Below, in pieces: positions 1-7,713 of a stretch of 36,775 nucleotides of DNA. The notes under the pieces were generated by a model. The model worked only from the letters and a program-made list of their open reading frames with translations. It had not been told where the DNA came from and searched no databases. The stretch comes from Cyrtobacter comes (GTDB lineage: Bacteria; Pseudomonadota; Alphaproteobacteria; Rickettsiales; Midichloriaceae). The stretch is taken from assembly GCF_034470605.1 (NCBI RefSeq), contig NZ_JARGYT010000002.1, positions 1 through 36,775 on the forward strand, given 5' to 3'. The number at the start of each line of letters is the position of its first letter. The stretch's first letter is position 1. Position numbers and translations under genes: made by a program.

Positions 1-2
1 AG

Positions 3-170
3 GGCAAAGATATGCAAAAGCTCATAGCAAATGCGGGCCATACCTTGCTTTATCTACCTCCATATTCTCCAAACCTCAATCCTATAGAGAAAAAATGGGT
101 TCAAGCTAAACAAATACGACGCGCAAATCAATGCTCTATTGACGAACTATTTAACACATATATGACATGA
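3..170 (+). pseudogene. IS630-family transposase, C-terminal fragment
   Basis: An open frame enters from the left edge and ends at the TGA at 168-170. Its 55 residues contain LPPYSPNLNPIEKKW, the signature of the C-terminal catalytic part of IS630/Tc1-mariner transposases, in which the Glu of NPIE is the third DDE residue. The tail looks normal for the family. Whether the upstream part is intact cannot be seen, so this may be the end of a complete element rather than a fragment. The stop is followed at 179-188 by GACGGATTAG, a candidate element end because its reverse complement recurs at 5241. Confidence 0.8.
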
Positions 171-476
171 CATTTTATGACGGATTAGATATATAAGCAT
201 CACATTACCAATAGGTAAAGGTGTTGTTATGTGACCTTGTGACTACACTCTCTAGTGATTTTATGAAATATTAGCCTCATTATGTGTTATGGTAATATAG
301 ATGTACATTACACGCTATGAAGATAATTTATCAGGAGCTATTAATCTAGATTGCAAAATTTTTATGCGCACAATTTCCATAAACACAACTCTTTTGGCAA
401 TATTGTAGTGTTAACATTTTATAATGAAGCTGCTTCTTATAAATCTTTTTTAAAAAAGCGTAAAAATTATTACTCA
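171..476. other. Gap between IS630 tail and amidotransferase gene
   Basis: About 300 AT-rich bases separate the transposase stop from the 3' end of the minus-strand amidotransferase gene. I see no protein with family features, no tRNA and no strong hairpin. The first 20 bases probably include the right end of the IS630 element (TGACGGAT followed by TA). Small open frames here have no recognisable content. Confidence 0.5.
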
Positions 477-1319
477 TTAATTTGTATTAGTAGCTACGAT
501 TTTGATGAATGCTTCTATAATTTTTTGATTGCAAGGCAGTAATAACGCTCCATTATTAACAACTATAGATCCTTCTGTTGTAGCATCGAGCTCATATTTT
601 TCTAAAATATCCATAGCATTAGGGAAAGATGAGTATTCTGGATGCCATTGGATACCTACAATAAACTTGCCATTCCCTATCATCTCTATAGACGTAACAA
701 AGTTATCTGGTGCATAAGAAGTGGCAACAAAGCCAGTACCTAATCTATCGACGCATTGTTTATGGCTGCTATTGACAATTATCCTATCCCTTTTCAATAC
801 ACTATATAACCATGAATCTTGTAGTATACTTATATTATGAAATGCACATAGATCTGATGGTGATTCTGGTCTCCTTTTTATATGTTCATTTTCCATTTTT
901 TGGAATAAAGTTCCACCGAATATTACGTTTAGTAATTGTTCCCCGTTGCATATACCCAATACTGGTTTTTGAGATTCTATAAATTTCCGTGCTATGCGTA
1001 TTTCAAAATTTTCACGTATTTTATTGATTCTGCATCCGGCTATCGGCTTTTGCCCGTATAGAGCCGGATCTACATCTAGCGAGCCACCCATTATCATCAA
1101 GCCATCACAAGTTTGATGATAATATTCCGCTACCATTTCTTTCAATTCATCCGTTGTAACAAAAGCCCCCACAGGCAGCCCACCTCCTTTTAGGATAGAG
1201 CTAACAACAGCATCTGAAAAATTTTGCTGATCTCTATGATGCCCACCATCATGCTGTGTATACCCTGAAATTACTGCAATTTTAGGTCTAGAAAACAGTG
1301 CACCGGCTGAATGATTCAT
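477..1319 (-). CDS. Class I glutamine amidotransferase-like hydrolase (peptidase C26 / PuuD-like)
   Basis: 280 residues. The fold is the class I glutamine amidotransferase type: an early ISGYTQ strand, GLMIMGGSLDVDP (residues 73-85) typical of gamma-glutamyl-GABA hydrolases, the nucleophile elbow GICNGEQ with Cys124, and the GIQWHPEY block with His226 and Glu228 completing the triad. The family removes gamma-glutamyl groups from small molecules in the cytoplasm; the substrate here is unknown. It lies 48 bases downstream of nusB on the same strand and may be cotranscribed with ribH-nusB. All three catalytic residues are present, so activity is likely. A dedicated synthetase-linked amidotransferase is less likely, because no partner subunit is nearby. 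Confidence 0.85.
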   Translation of the reverse strand: MNHSAGALFSRPKIAVISGYTQHDGGHHRDQQNFSDAVVSSILKGGGLPVGAFVTTDELKEMVAEYYHQTCDGLMIMGGSLDVDPALYGQKPIAGCRINKIRENFEIRIARKFIESQKPVLGICNGEQLLNVIFGGTLFQKMENEHIKRRPESPSDLCAFHNISILQDSWLYSVLKRDRIIVNSSHKQCVDRLGTGFVATSYAPDNFVTSIEMIGNGKFIVGIQWHPEYSSFPNAMDILEKYELDATTEGSIVVNNGALLLPCNQKIIEAFIKIVATNTN

Positions 1320-1367
1320 CTAAATCACCGCTATAAAAACCATAATATAGTTATATAAGGTATATGG

Positions 1368-1763
1368 TTAGAGGGATACATTGTCCATTATATAATTCAA
1401 AAAACCAACTTCGCCCTTATGGTTAAAAGCTTTGGCTATCTCAAGATATTGATTAATTATCAGCGCCTTATCTGTGCTTTTAAGAAATATAATCTCGAAA
1501 GATGATAATTTCAAAATCGCTTTTAATACCATGCCTAATCTTTCAAATCGCCAGTTAGGGGATAAATGCCTTTCTATACAAGGCTCAATTATATGCGATT
1601 TTTCTATAACACCATATACCAATTTATTGACATCCTCTGGAGTACCCCTCATATTTTCACATCTTTTCATGAAGGCGGTTGTAGAATCAATAGTAACAGT
1701 TTCATGAGTAACCATAACGTGATAAAGGTACTGTATTGCTGCAAACCTAGTGGCTCTATCCAT
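1368..1763 (-). CDS. nusB: Transcription antitermination factor NusB
   Basis: 131 residues, near the usual size. NusB binds boxA RNA together with S10 (NusE) and promotes antitermination of rRNA operons and rRNA maturation. Visible features: an N-terminal RxxAxQYLYH helix, the central WRFERLGMVLKAILKLSSFE block, and a C-terminal ALIINQYLEIAKAF helix followed by FLNYIMD. All match the all-helical NusB fold. It starts 20 bases after ribH, the order ribH-nusB being common in bacteria. Its partner rpsJ is also in this window at 24858. Confidence 0.9.
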   Translation of the reverse strand: MDRATRFAAIQYLYHVMVTHETVTIDSTTAFMKRCENMRGTPEDVNKLVYGVIEKSHIIEPCIERHLSPNWRFERLGMVLKAILKLSSFEIIFLKSTDKALIINQYLEIAKAFNHKGEVGFLNYIMDNVSL

Positions 1764-1783
1764 ATACGAGTTATAAAATACTG

Positions 1784-2239
1784 TTAGTTATTATATCTAG
1801 AAATAAAATTATTGCTGGTAGCACTGTTGCCTTGTGATCTGAGCTTCATAAGCTGTATACAGGAAGATGCGGCATCTAGATATATAGCGCCGACCTTTCT
1901 ATTAGCTTCATCTAAATTTTTCGCATGGCATATACCAATGCCAACAGGCATATAATATTGCATGCTTAAATCACCCATACCTCTGTATGCTTCCTGTACT
2001 GAAATAAGTGCATTATAATCAAGTTCATCTATGACGCATCCAAGCGCAATAGCGCCTATATAATCCACGAATTCAAGACTTATGGCCGCAGCGCAAGGTA
2101 TAGAAAGCACATTGCGAGTCTCAACTTTTTCATAACACATGTCCATTTGCTTGAGTAAATCTAAAACTGGGCATAAAGCACCATATGAAATATCACCGTT
2201 AGCTCTAGACTCTATGATCAAGACCTTATGATCACTCAT
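1784..2239 (-). CDS. ribH: Degenerate lumazine synthase-like protein (RibH family)
   Basis: 151 residues. Position directly upstream of nusB, length and the frame GAIALGCVI...EAYRGM...MPVGIGICHAKNLDEANRK match 6,7-dimethyl-8-ribityllumazine synthase, which makes the riboflavin precursor. The substrate-binding elements are altered: the usual PGA-x-E-IP segment reads PCAAAIS (48-54), and the RGxTxH segment reads DELDYN (71-76), so the catalytic His aligns with Asn76. The gene is open and full length, so it may have been repurposed or be early in decay. Family assignment is good; lumazine synthase activity is doubtful. Confidence 0.7.
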   Translation of the reverse strand: MSDHKVLIIESRANGDISYGALCPVLDLLKQMDMCYEKVETRNVLSIPCAAAISLEFVDYIGAIALGCVIDELDYNALISVQEAYRGMGDLSMQYYMPVGIGICHAKNLDEANRKVGAIYLDAASSCIQLMKLRSQGNSATSNNFISRYNN

Positions 2240-2265
2240 TTTAATAATAAACCATATAACCAGGG

Positions 2266-2345
2266 TACGGACGAAGGGACTTGAACCCTTAAGCCAAAGG
2301 CGCTAGGTCCTAAACCTAGTGCGTCTACCATTCCGCCACGTCCGT
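2266..2345 (-). tRNA. tRNA-Leu (anticodon UAG)
   Basis: Read on the minus strand, ACGGACG at the 5' end pairs fully with CGTCCGT at the 3' end. The D arm contains GGCGGAATGGTAGACGC, the anticodon stem CTAGG/CCTAG encloses loop TTTAGGA (anticodon UAG), a class II variable arm follows, and the T arm is AGGG-TTCAAGT-CCCT. The discriminator is A, as leucyl-tRNA synthetase expects. The next genomic bases are CCC, so the CCA end is not exactly encoded. Confidence 0.95.
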
Positions 2346-2438
2346 AGCATATACTCATTTTGCGGATAAAACACCCTATTGCAAAACAAAGCAATATTAT
2401 ATACTACAGCCATAAAATATATTCCAGAAGTAATTTTT

Positions 2439-2771
2439 ATGGCTTATGTTGTTACGGAGAAATGCATCAGGTGTAAATACACGGATTGTGTTGATGTGTG
2501 TCCTGTAGATTGTTTTTTTGAGGGCGAAAAAATGCTAGTCATCAACCCACAAGAGTGCATAGATTGTGGGGTTTGTGAGCCAGAATGCCCTGTTGGCGCT
2601 ATAGTCTTTGCCGATGATACAAGTTTAAAAATGCAAGAAATTAATGCTATATATTCAGCTAAGTGGAAAAGAATTATATCTAAAAAACCTCCGTTACAAG
2701 ATGCTGATAAATATAAGAATGAAGAAGGGAAGTTTGAAAAATATTTTCACATAGATGAAGGTGAAAATTAA
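2439..2771 (+). CDS. fdxA: Seven/eight-iron ferredoxin FdxA
   Basis: 110 residues from the ATG at 2439. An upstream in-frame extension exists, but MAYVVTEKCI is the standard ferredoxin start. Two cysteine clusters, CIRCKYTDCVDVCPVDC and CIDCGVCEPECP, bind a 3Fe-4S and a 4Fe-4S cluster in this alphaproteobacterial family. The charged C-terminal tail (KWKRIISKKPPLQDADKY) is also typical. The protein is a soluble electron carrier. The start is preceded by AGTAATTTTT rather than a Shine-Dalgarno. proS follows about 70 bases downstream. Confidence 0.92.
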   Translation: MAYVVTEKCIRCKYTDCVDVCPVDCFFEGEKMLVINPQECIDCGVCEPECPVGAIVFADDTSLKMQEINAIYSAKWKRIISKKPPLQDADKYKNEEGKFEKYFHIDEGEN

Positions 2772-2843
2772 TTTCTACTATTTTTATTATTTTAACTTGC
2801 TAATTTTGATGCGATAGGCATCTGATTTATTTCTAATATACAA

Positions 2844-4121
2844 ATGTTACTCAGTAAGTATTTTTTACCAACTTTAAAACATGATCCTTCTGGTGCACAT
2901 ATAGCATCACATAAGCTCATGCTTCGTGCCGGGATGATAAGACAGATTTCAACTGGTATATACTCATGGTTACCACTTGGTGTAAAAATATTGAGTAAAA
3001 TTACAAACATAGTCAAAAAGCGCATGGAAGAGATAGGGGCATTAGAAGTGATGTTGCCACTTGTACAACCTGCGCAATTATGGAGAGATTCTGGAAGGTT
3101 TTGTGAAGGAAAGGGGCTAGGTGGAGAAATGCTATGTGCAAAAGATAGCTCTGGTCAAGAGATGCTGATTGCGCCATCTGCTGAGGAGGTGGCTTCATAT
3201 GTTACATTGCAAAATATACAGTCTTATAAAGAATTACCAAAGGTAATTTATCAAGTGTCATGGAAGTTTAGGGATGAAATAAGACCGAGGCACGGTGTTA
3301 TGCGCTGTAGAGAATTCTTAATGAAAGACGCATATTCATTTCATCATAACCTGGATTGTGCGCAAAACTGGTATGAGAGATTTCTAAACGCATATCTGAG
3401 AATTTATAGAGATATGGGCTTGCAAGCTATACCAGTGTTGGCTGATTCTGGTGATATGGGCGGAGAGCTAAACCACGAATTTCATGTGCTATCAAGCCAA
3501 GGAGAAAGCACCATATATTACAATGAATCAATTATTAGTGCTATAGAAAAAGAAATTTCACTACAAGATCTTGGGAAGTTTTATGCGGTGAGTTCAGATG
3601 TATTAGATGAAAATAAGAAAGAGGGCCTTATAAAATGTACTAGTGTTGAGGTGGGTCATATCTTCATACAAGGTGATAAATATACGCAAAATCATAAAAT
3701 ACAAAATGAGCAAGGCGTTTTGTTTAGCCCTATAACCTGTGCTTATGGAGTTGGTATTTCGCGTATTATTGGTTTAATTATAGAAAATAACCACGATACT
3801 AATGGGATAATTTGGCCTAAGGAAGTGGCTCCATTTGATTTATATGTAACAAGCCTGAGGAACTCGGATGAAAAATGTAAAGAGATGTTTTATAGGCTTA
3901 AGGCTATGTTAGATGAAACTGGACTGCAGGTATTGTATGATGATTTAGATGATAGTGCGGGTTCAAAATTCTCCAGGGCTGATCTTTTAGGCATGCCGGT
4001 TCAAATCATAATAAGCCCTAGAAATTCTACTTCAAATAGTCTTGAAGTAAAAGATAGAAAAACTGGTGAGGTTAATATAATTAGTATTGATAGAATTTTA
4101 GATTGGGTGAAGGCGTGTTAA
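2844..4121 (+). CDS. proS: Prolyl-tRNA synthetase, short alphaproteobacterial form
   Basis: 425 residues. This class II synthetase charges tRNA-Pro. Motif 1 lies around the GIYSWLPLGVKILSK segment, motif 2 is FRDEIRPRHGVMRCREFLMK, and motif 3 is AYGVGISRIIGLIIE, followed by a C-terminal anticodon-binding domain ending in ISIDRILDWVK. The length of about 425 shows that the insertion editing domain of the 570-residue E. coli form is absent, as is usual in Alphaproteobacteria, where a separate deacylase corrects Ala-tRNA-Pro. It overlaps tsaD by a few bases, so the two are probably translationally coupled. Confidence 0.95.
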   Translation: MLLSKYFLPTLKHDPSGAHIASHKLMLRAGMIRQISTGIYSWLPLGVKILSKITNIVKKRMEEIGALEVMLPLVQPAQLWRDSGRFCEGKGLGGEMLCAKDSSGQEMLIAPSAEEVASYVTLQNIQSYKELPKVIYQVSWKFRDEIRPRHGVMRCREFLMKDAYSFHHNLDCAQNWYERFLNAYLRIYRDMGLQAIPVLADSGDMGGELNHEFHVLSSQGESTIYYNESIISAIEKEISLQDLGKFYAVSSDVLDENKKEGLIKCTSVEVGHIFIQGDKYTQNHKIQNEQGVLFSPITCAYGVGISRIIGLIIENNHDTNGIIWPKEVAPFDLYVTSLRNSDEKCKEMFYRLKAMLDETGLQVLYDDLDDSAGSKFSRADLLGMPVQIIISPRNSTSNSLEVKDRKTGEVNIISIDRILDWVKAC

Positions 4122-5125
4122 TACTTGGAATCGAGACTAGCTGTGATGATACGTGCGTTGCTATTATTGATGATCATAGAAAAATTCTTTCTAATTGTAG
4201 GTATTCACAAATAAAAGAGCATCAGCGCTTTGGTGGTGTTGTTCCTGAGATTGCGGCAAGAAATCATTTAGAGTTACTACCAGGTATATTTAAGCAAGCA
4301 TTATTAGATGCAAATATTGCATCTAATAATATAGATATAGTTGCCGCAACAGCTGGGCCTGGATTGATAGGTGGTCTGATCACAGGTTTTATTTTTGCCA
4401 AAACCATATCAAGCTGTTTAGGTAAAACTTTTTACGGCATTAATCATTTAGAAGGGCATATATTAACACCTAGGCTCACACATGCTATAAGGTTTCCATA
4501 TCTAGCGCTGCTGGCTTCAGGTGGGCATTTACAAATAGTATGGGTAAGAAATATAGCGGACTATCAGATCTTATCCTCCACAGTAGATGATTCCGCAGGA
4601 GAGTCTTTTGATAAGGTGGCTAAAATGTTGGGTCTTAGTTATCCAGGTGGTCCCAATATAGAGAAGCTGGCAAAGTTAGGTGATGAAAGGCGTTTTAAGA
4701 TGCCTATGCCTATGTGTACAAAAGATGAGTTAAATTTCTCGTTTTCTGGATTAAAAACTTTTGTTCGAGGCTTGATCTCCAAGTCTGATTTAGCTTTAGA
4801 TTCTAACGATATATGTGCATCATTTCAAAAGACTGTATGCGATATATTTGAATATAAAATCTTGCAGGCCATTTCTTTAATAAAAAATGAGAAAGTTGAG
4901 CGCTTTGCATTGGTAGGTGGAGTTGCGGCAAATTCGTATATTAGGTACAGATTAAAATATGTTTTACAAAGTAATGGCATATTATGCACACTGCCAGATA
5001 TTCAGCTATGCACAGATAATGCCGCAATGATTGCATGGGTAGCGTGTGATAGGTATGTAAATGGAGTTAGGCATGATAACAATTCACAGCCTGTTCCAAG
5101 GTGGCCTCTACATGAGGTTATGTAA
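4115..5125 (+). CDS. tsaD: tRNA N6-threonylcarbamoyladenosine transferase TsaD
   Basis: 336 residues from the GTG at 4115, giving MLILGIETSCDDT, the normal family start; a TTG at 4103 would add four residues. TsaD transfers the threonylcarbamoyl group to A37 of ANN-decoding tRNAs with TsaB and TsaE, which are not here. Features: the N-terminal ASKHA fold ILGIETSCDDT, the metal-binding histidines in INHLEGH, ASGGHLQIV, the DSAGESFDKVAKMLGL block, and the C-terminal LVGGVAANSYIR. The start overlaps the proS stop by seven bases. The last residues (QPVPRWPL) match family members. Confidence 0.95.
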   Translation: MLILGIETSCDDTCVAIIDDHRKILSNCRYSQIKEHQRFGGVVPEIAARNHLELLPGIFKQALLDANIASNNIDIVAATAGPGLIGGLITGFIFAKTISSCLGKTFYGINHLEGHILTPRLTHAIRFPYLALLASGGHLQIVWVRNIADYQILSSTVDDSAGESFDKVAKMLGLSYPGGPNIEKLAKLGDERRFKMPMPMCTKDELNFSFSGLKTFVRGLISKSDLALDSNDICASFQKTVCDIFEYKILQAISLIKNEKVERFALVGGVAANSYIRYRLKYVLQSNGILCTLPDIQLCTDNAAMIAWVACDRYVNGVRHDNNSQPVPRWPLHEVM

Positions 5126-5211
5126 AAATCTTCATAGAACTAACTGATAATAAAAGAATCGCAATTTTTAAAATATTTTGATTATCCTTAAGTTAAATTT
5201 TGTAAAGGTTT

Positions 5212-5244
5212 TTAGTAACCAATTATTTTATAATTGGTTACTAA
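5212..5244. repeat. Perfect 14-bp inverted repeat, 5-base loop
   Basis: TTAGTAACCAATTA (5212-5225) and TAATTGGTTACTAA (5231-5244) are exact reverse complements around loop TTTTA. No U-run follows, so it is not a standard intrinsic terminator on the plus strand. It lies about 85 bases after tsaD and may act as an RNA stability or processing element, or be part of a small mobile element. Confidence 0.75.
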
Positions 5245-5273
5245 TCCGTCAAATATAAGCAATTTTCTTATAC

Positions 5274-5294
5274 AGAAAGCTTAATTAGCTTTCT
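5274..5294. repeat. Perfect 8-bp inverted repeat, 5-base loop
   Basis: AGAAAGCT (5274-5281) pairs with AGCTTTCT (5287-5294) around loop TAATT. It lies 29 bases after the larger hairpin in the same gap. No long T run follows, so a terminator role is weak. Confidence 0.6.
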
Positions 5295-5423
5295 AGTTAT
5301 ATGATCTGCGATATATGGGGTGAGATTTCAAAATTGAGAAATGATTATAATCAAAATTAATAAAATATTAGTTCAATATAAATCTGATATTCATAGAATT
5401 TTGGTTTTCTTTACCAAAAAATT

Positions 5424-5452
5424 TTGACAATGCAGATAGATATATGTATTTA
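5424..5452 (+). promoter_or_regulatory. Candidate acpP promoter
   Basis: A perfect TTGACA at 5424-5429 is followed after 17 bases by TATTTA (5447-5452), a weak -10 match. It lies about 60 bases before the acpP ATG. The -35 is convincing, the -10 less so. Confidence 0.4.
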
Positions 5453-5514
5453 CTTCCTTCTAGTGGCAAGGTTTTGCTGCGGAATTTGAACATATTCGGT
5501 ATAGGTTTTTGTTT

Positions 5515-5790
5515 ATGAGTTCTGAAATAAAAAGTAGGGTAATACAGGTTGTGGCCTCAATAGCTGAGAGCAAATCTGGTACTACTGCAGATCAAATAAC
5601 TTTGCAGACAGAATTTGGAAAGCTCGCTTTGGATAGTCTTGATTTTGTTGATTTAGTAATGAGATTGGAGGGAGAATTTAAAATTGAGATTTCTGATAGC
5701 GTTGCTTCAAAAATGAAAACTGTCGGGGATATTGTGGAGTATATACAATCTGCCCTGCATACAGAGAATGGCCAAAAGGAAGAGGCTTGA
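5515..5790 (+). CDS. acpP: Acyl carrier protein
   Basis: 91 residues from the ATG at 5515; a TTG six bases earlier is less likely. The acidic helical protein carries growing acyl chains on 4'-phosphopantetheine. The attachment site is Ser41 in LALDSLDFVDLVMRLE. Helices II and III (IEISDSVASKMKTVGDIVEYI) are recognisable. The C-terminal tail (TENGQKEEA) is slightly longer than in E. coli AcpP. fabF follows 24 bases later, the classic acpP-fabF pair. The start is preceded by GGTTTTTGTTT without a Shine-Dalgarno. Confidence 0.95.
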   Translation: MSSEIKSRVIQVVASIAESKSGTTADQITLQTEFGKLALDSLDFVDLVMRLEGEFKIEISDSVASKMKTVGDIVEYIQSALHTENGQKEEA

Positions 5791-5814
5791 TAATAGTTTA
5801 GATTTGTTATTTGC

Positions 5815-7059
5815 ATGAGACGGGTTGTTATAACTGGGCTCGGAGCTCTTACTCCGTTGGGTCTTTCATCACAATCTTCTTGGGATGCTGTTATTGATTC
5901 AAAGAGTGGTATTTCTGAGATAACGGATGACGTGTTGCGCGTTTCAGACCTGCCTGTAAGAATTGGCGGATTAGTCAAAAATGCAGATAAGGCTGAAGGG
6001 TGGCCTAAAGGTTCAGAAAGAAGGATGGATAGGTTTATGCAGCTTGCAATAGCAGCAGCTTCGCAGGCTGTGGTTGATTCAGGTATCCATTCTTTAAGTG
6101 AAGATGAAAAACAGGATATTTCTGTATGTGTTGGCTCTGGGATAGGTGGTATAGCCACAGTTGAGCAGGGCGCACTTACATTGGAAAATGAAGGATATAG
6201 GAGAATTTCACCGTTTTTTGTACCTGCCAGTATAATTAATCTTGCAGCTGGGCACATAGCGCTCAATTTTGGATTTAAGGGGCCAAACATATGCTACTCT
6301 ACAGCATGTTCAAGTGGTGCACATGCAATAGGTGAGGCATATTTATCCATAAAAAATGGCCAAACCCAAATCTCTGTATCTGGTGGCTCGGAGTCATGTA
6401 TGTGTAGATTGGGCATAGCTGGATTTTTTGCAGCAAGAGCTCTTTCTGTAAGGAATTCAGATCCGCAAAAAGCCTCTAGGCCGTGGGATAGAGGTAGAGA
6501 TGGTTTTGTAATGTCTGAGGGTGCTGGATTTTTAATTTTAGAAGAATTAGAGCATGCAAAGAAAAGAGGTGCCAAAATATATGCGGAAATTTGTGGATAT
6601 GGTGCAACGGCCGATGCTCATCACATAACCGCTCCAGATCCTGAAGGTAAAGGGGCCTATGAGGCTATGAAGCTTTGCTGTGAATCTGCGCGCATTAACA
6701 CTGATGAAATTTCTTACATTAACGCTCACGGTACATCTACCCCTTTAGGGGATAAAGTAGAGATATTAGCTATTAAAAGACTCTTTAATGATGATGCTAA
6801 ACGTATAGCTATCTCTTCAACCAAATCTTCTATTGGCCATCTACTTGGGGCTGCAGGTAGTGTAGAGGCTATTTTCTCAATATATTCTATATATAATTCG
6901 GTACTACCACCAACTCTTAACCTTGATGATCCAGATGAAGGTTTTGATCTTGATTTTGTGCCGCACATATCAAGGGAAATGGATGTAAATATAGCCATGT
7001 CTAATTCTTTTGGTTTTGGTGGTACAAACGCCTCATTATTATTTAAAAAATATAAATAG
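5815..7059 (+). CDS. fabF: Beta-ketoacyl-ACP synthase II
   Basis: 414 residues, full length for the family. FabF condenses malonyl-ACP with acyl-ACP in fatty acid elongation, accepting chains from the ACP encoded just upstream. The thiolase-fold triad is visible: Cys165 in YSTACSSGAH, His305 in NAHGTSTPLGD and His342 in IGHLLGAAG, with Lys337 in SSTKSSIGH. The N-terminal RRVVITGLGALTPLG and the C-terminal NSFGFGGTNASLLF glycine-rich loop are intact. The KAS II (rather than KAS I) call rests on TPLGDKVE and the overall length. Confidence 0.95.
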   Translation: MRRVVITGLGALTPLGLSSQSSWDAVIDSKSGISEITDDVLRVSDLPVRIGGLVKNADKAEGWPKGSERRMDRFMQLAIAAASQAVVDSGIHSLSEDEKQDISVCVGSGIGGIATVEQGALTLENEGYRRISPFFVPASIINLAAGHIALNFGFKGPNICYSTACSSGAHAIGEAYLSIKNGQTQISVSGGSESCMCRLGIAGFFAARALSVRNSDPQKASRPWDRGRDGFVMSEGAGFLILEELEHAKKRGAKIYAEICGYGATADAHHITAPDPEGKGAYEAMKLCCESARINTDEISYINAHGTSTPLGDKVEILAIKRLFNDDAKRIAISSTKSSIGHLLGAAGSVEAIFSIYSIYNSVLPPTLNLDDPDEGFDLDFVPHISREMDVNIAMSNSFGFGGTNASLLFKKYK

Positions 7060-7332
7060 AAAAGGGTCTACCATAGAAGGGTAGCTTACTTTACGAATTG
7101 GTGACTCTTTTTAATAACTGATAGCTTTTTGTATTTTGTCATTCTCTCCAAAATATGGTAATGCTAAAGAAGGATAAATATAACGACATAAAGTAGATGA
7201 TATAAAGCTTGTGCAACAAGAATGAGCAGGTGGAATGAAATTATCTTGTTGATAAACTAGGAGAGGAATGTATGAAAGTAGGAATATATTGAAAATTCTA
7301 GGCACAAATTGAGCAAAACCTATAAAATTGAT

Positions 7333-7395
7333 CCTATACCCCATTAGGGGTTTTATAGCCCAATACTTTTCTTGGCAAGTTATTCGAAAGAAGTC
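7333..7395 (-). pseudogene. Possible IS30-family transposase remnant
   Basis: One minus-strand frame reads NNLPRKVLGYKTPNGV then stop. This resembles the NNRPRKxLGYKTPxEVF motif near the C-terminus of IS30 transposases. Upstream the frame is interrupted, and the catalytic core is not visible. The match is short, so this is tentative. Confidence 0.4.
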
Positions 7396-7687
7396 TATTG
7401 AGTTAAGTGTAGTAGAATGAAACGTTATATAATCTTTGAGTTAAATGAAAGAGATGTTTTATAGCATCATATAAAAATGTTGCTTATTTTATCTTTAACC
7501 AACATCTTCATATTAGTCAAAAATCTCTGAATTTAAATCCTGAGAATAAGATGATGAAAAAATCATATCTTTAACAGATTCAATATACTTGACAGTGCCA
7601 AAAATTTATAGTTCCCATGAAGATGATATGCGTTATTTGGTAAAATATTATTTAAATATCGAGATAAATTTCCCAAAAGGGGTACAA

Positions 7688-7705
7688 GCCTCACGTGAAT
7701 GAGGC
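7688..7705 (-). terminator. Hairpin after the oxidoreductase gene
   Basis: GCCTCA (7688-7693) and TGAGGC (7700-7705) form a 6-bp GC-rich stem nine bases beyond the minus-strand stop. Downstream on that strand is CCCCTTTT rather than a clean T run, so it is only a plausible terminator. Confidence 0.4.
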
Positions 7706-7713
7706 CAACAACA

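Larger units (their letters stand above)
5126..5514. other. Hairpin-rich gap between tsaD and acpP
   Basis: About 390 bases without a gene. It holds a 14-bp perfect hairpin (5212-5244), an 8-bp hairpin (5274-5294), an 11-base match to the IS630 end (5241-5251) and a candidate acpP promoter. The rest is AT-rich without visible coding potential. A small RNA is possible but not shown. Confidence 0.5.
7060..7713. other. Gap between fabF and the oxidoreductase gene
   Basis: About 650 bases between two genes that converge on it. I see no intact gene. A minus-strand scrap resembles the C-terminus of an IS30 transposase (about 7333-7395), and a hairpin follows the oxidoreductase gene (7688-7705). 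Open frames here (for instance minus 7111-7344) have no family resemblance and odd composition, so I treat them as decayed DNA. Confidence 0.5.

Noticed and set aside
5592..6290. 232-codon minus-strand frame across acpP-fabF
   Set aside because: It is antisense to two certain genes, and its composition reflects their codon use.
7111..7344. 77-codon minus-strand frame in the fabF gap
   Set aside because: No family features, odd composition, and it overlaps a probable decayed transposase end.
7338..7354. ACCCC-ATTA-GGGGT hairpin followed by TTTT as a fabF terminator
   Set aside because: It lies about 280 bases beyond fabF, has only a 5-bp stem, and falls inside the IS30-like scrap.
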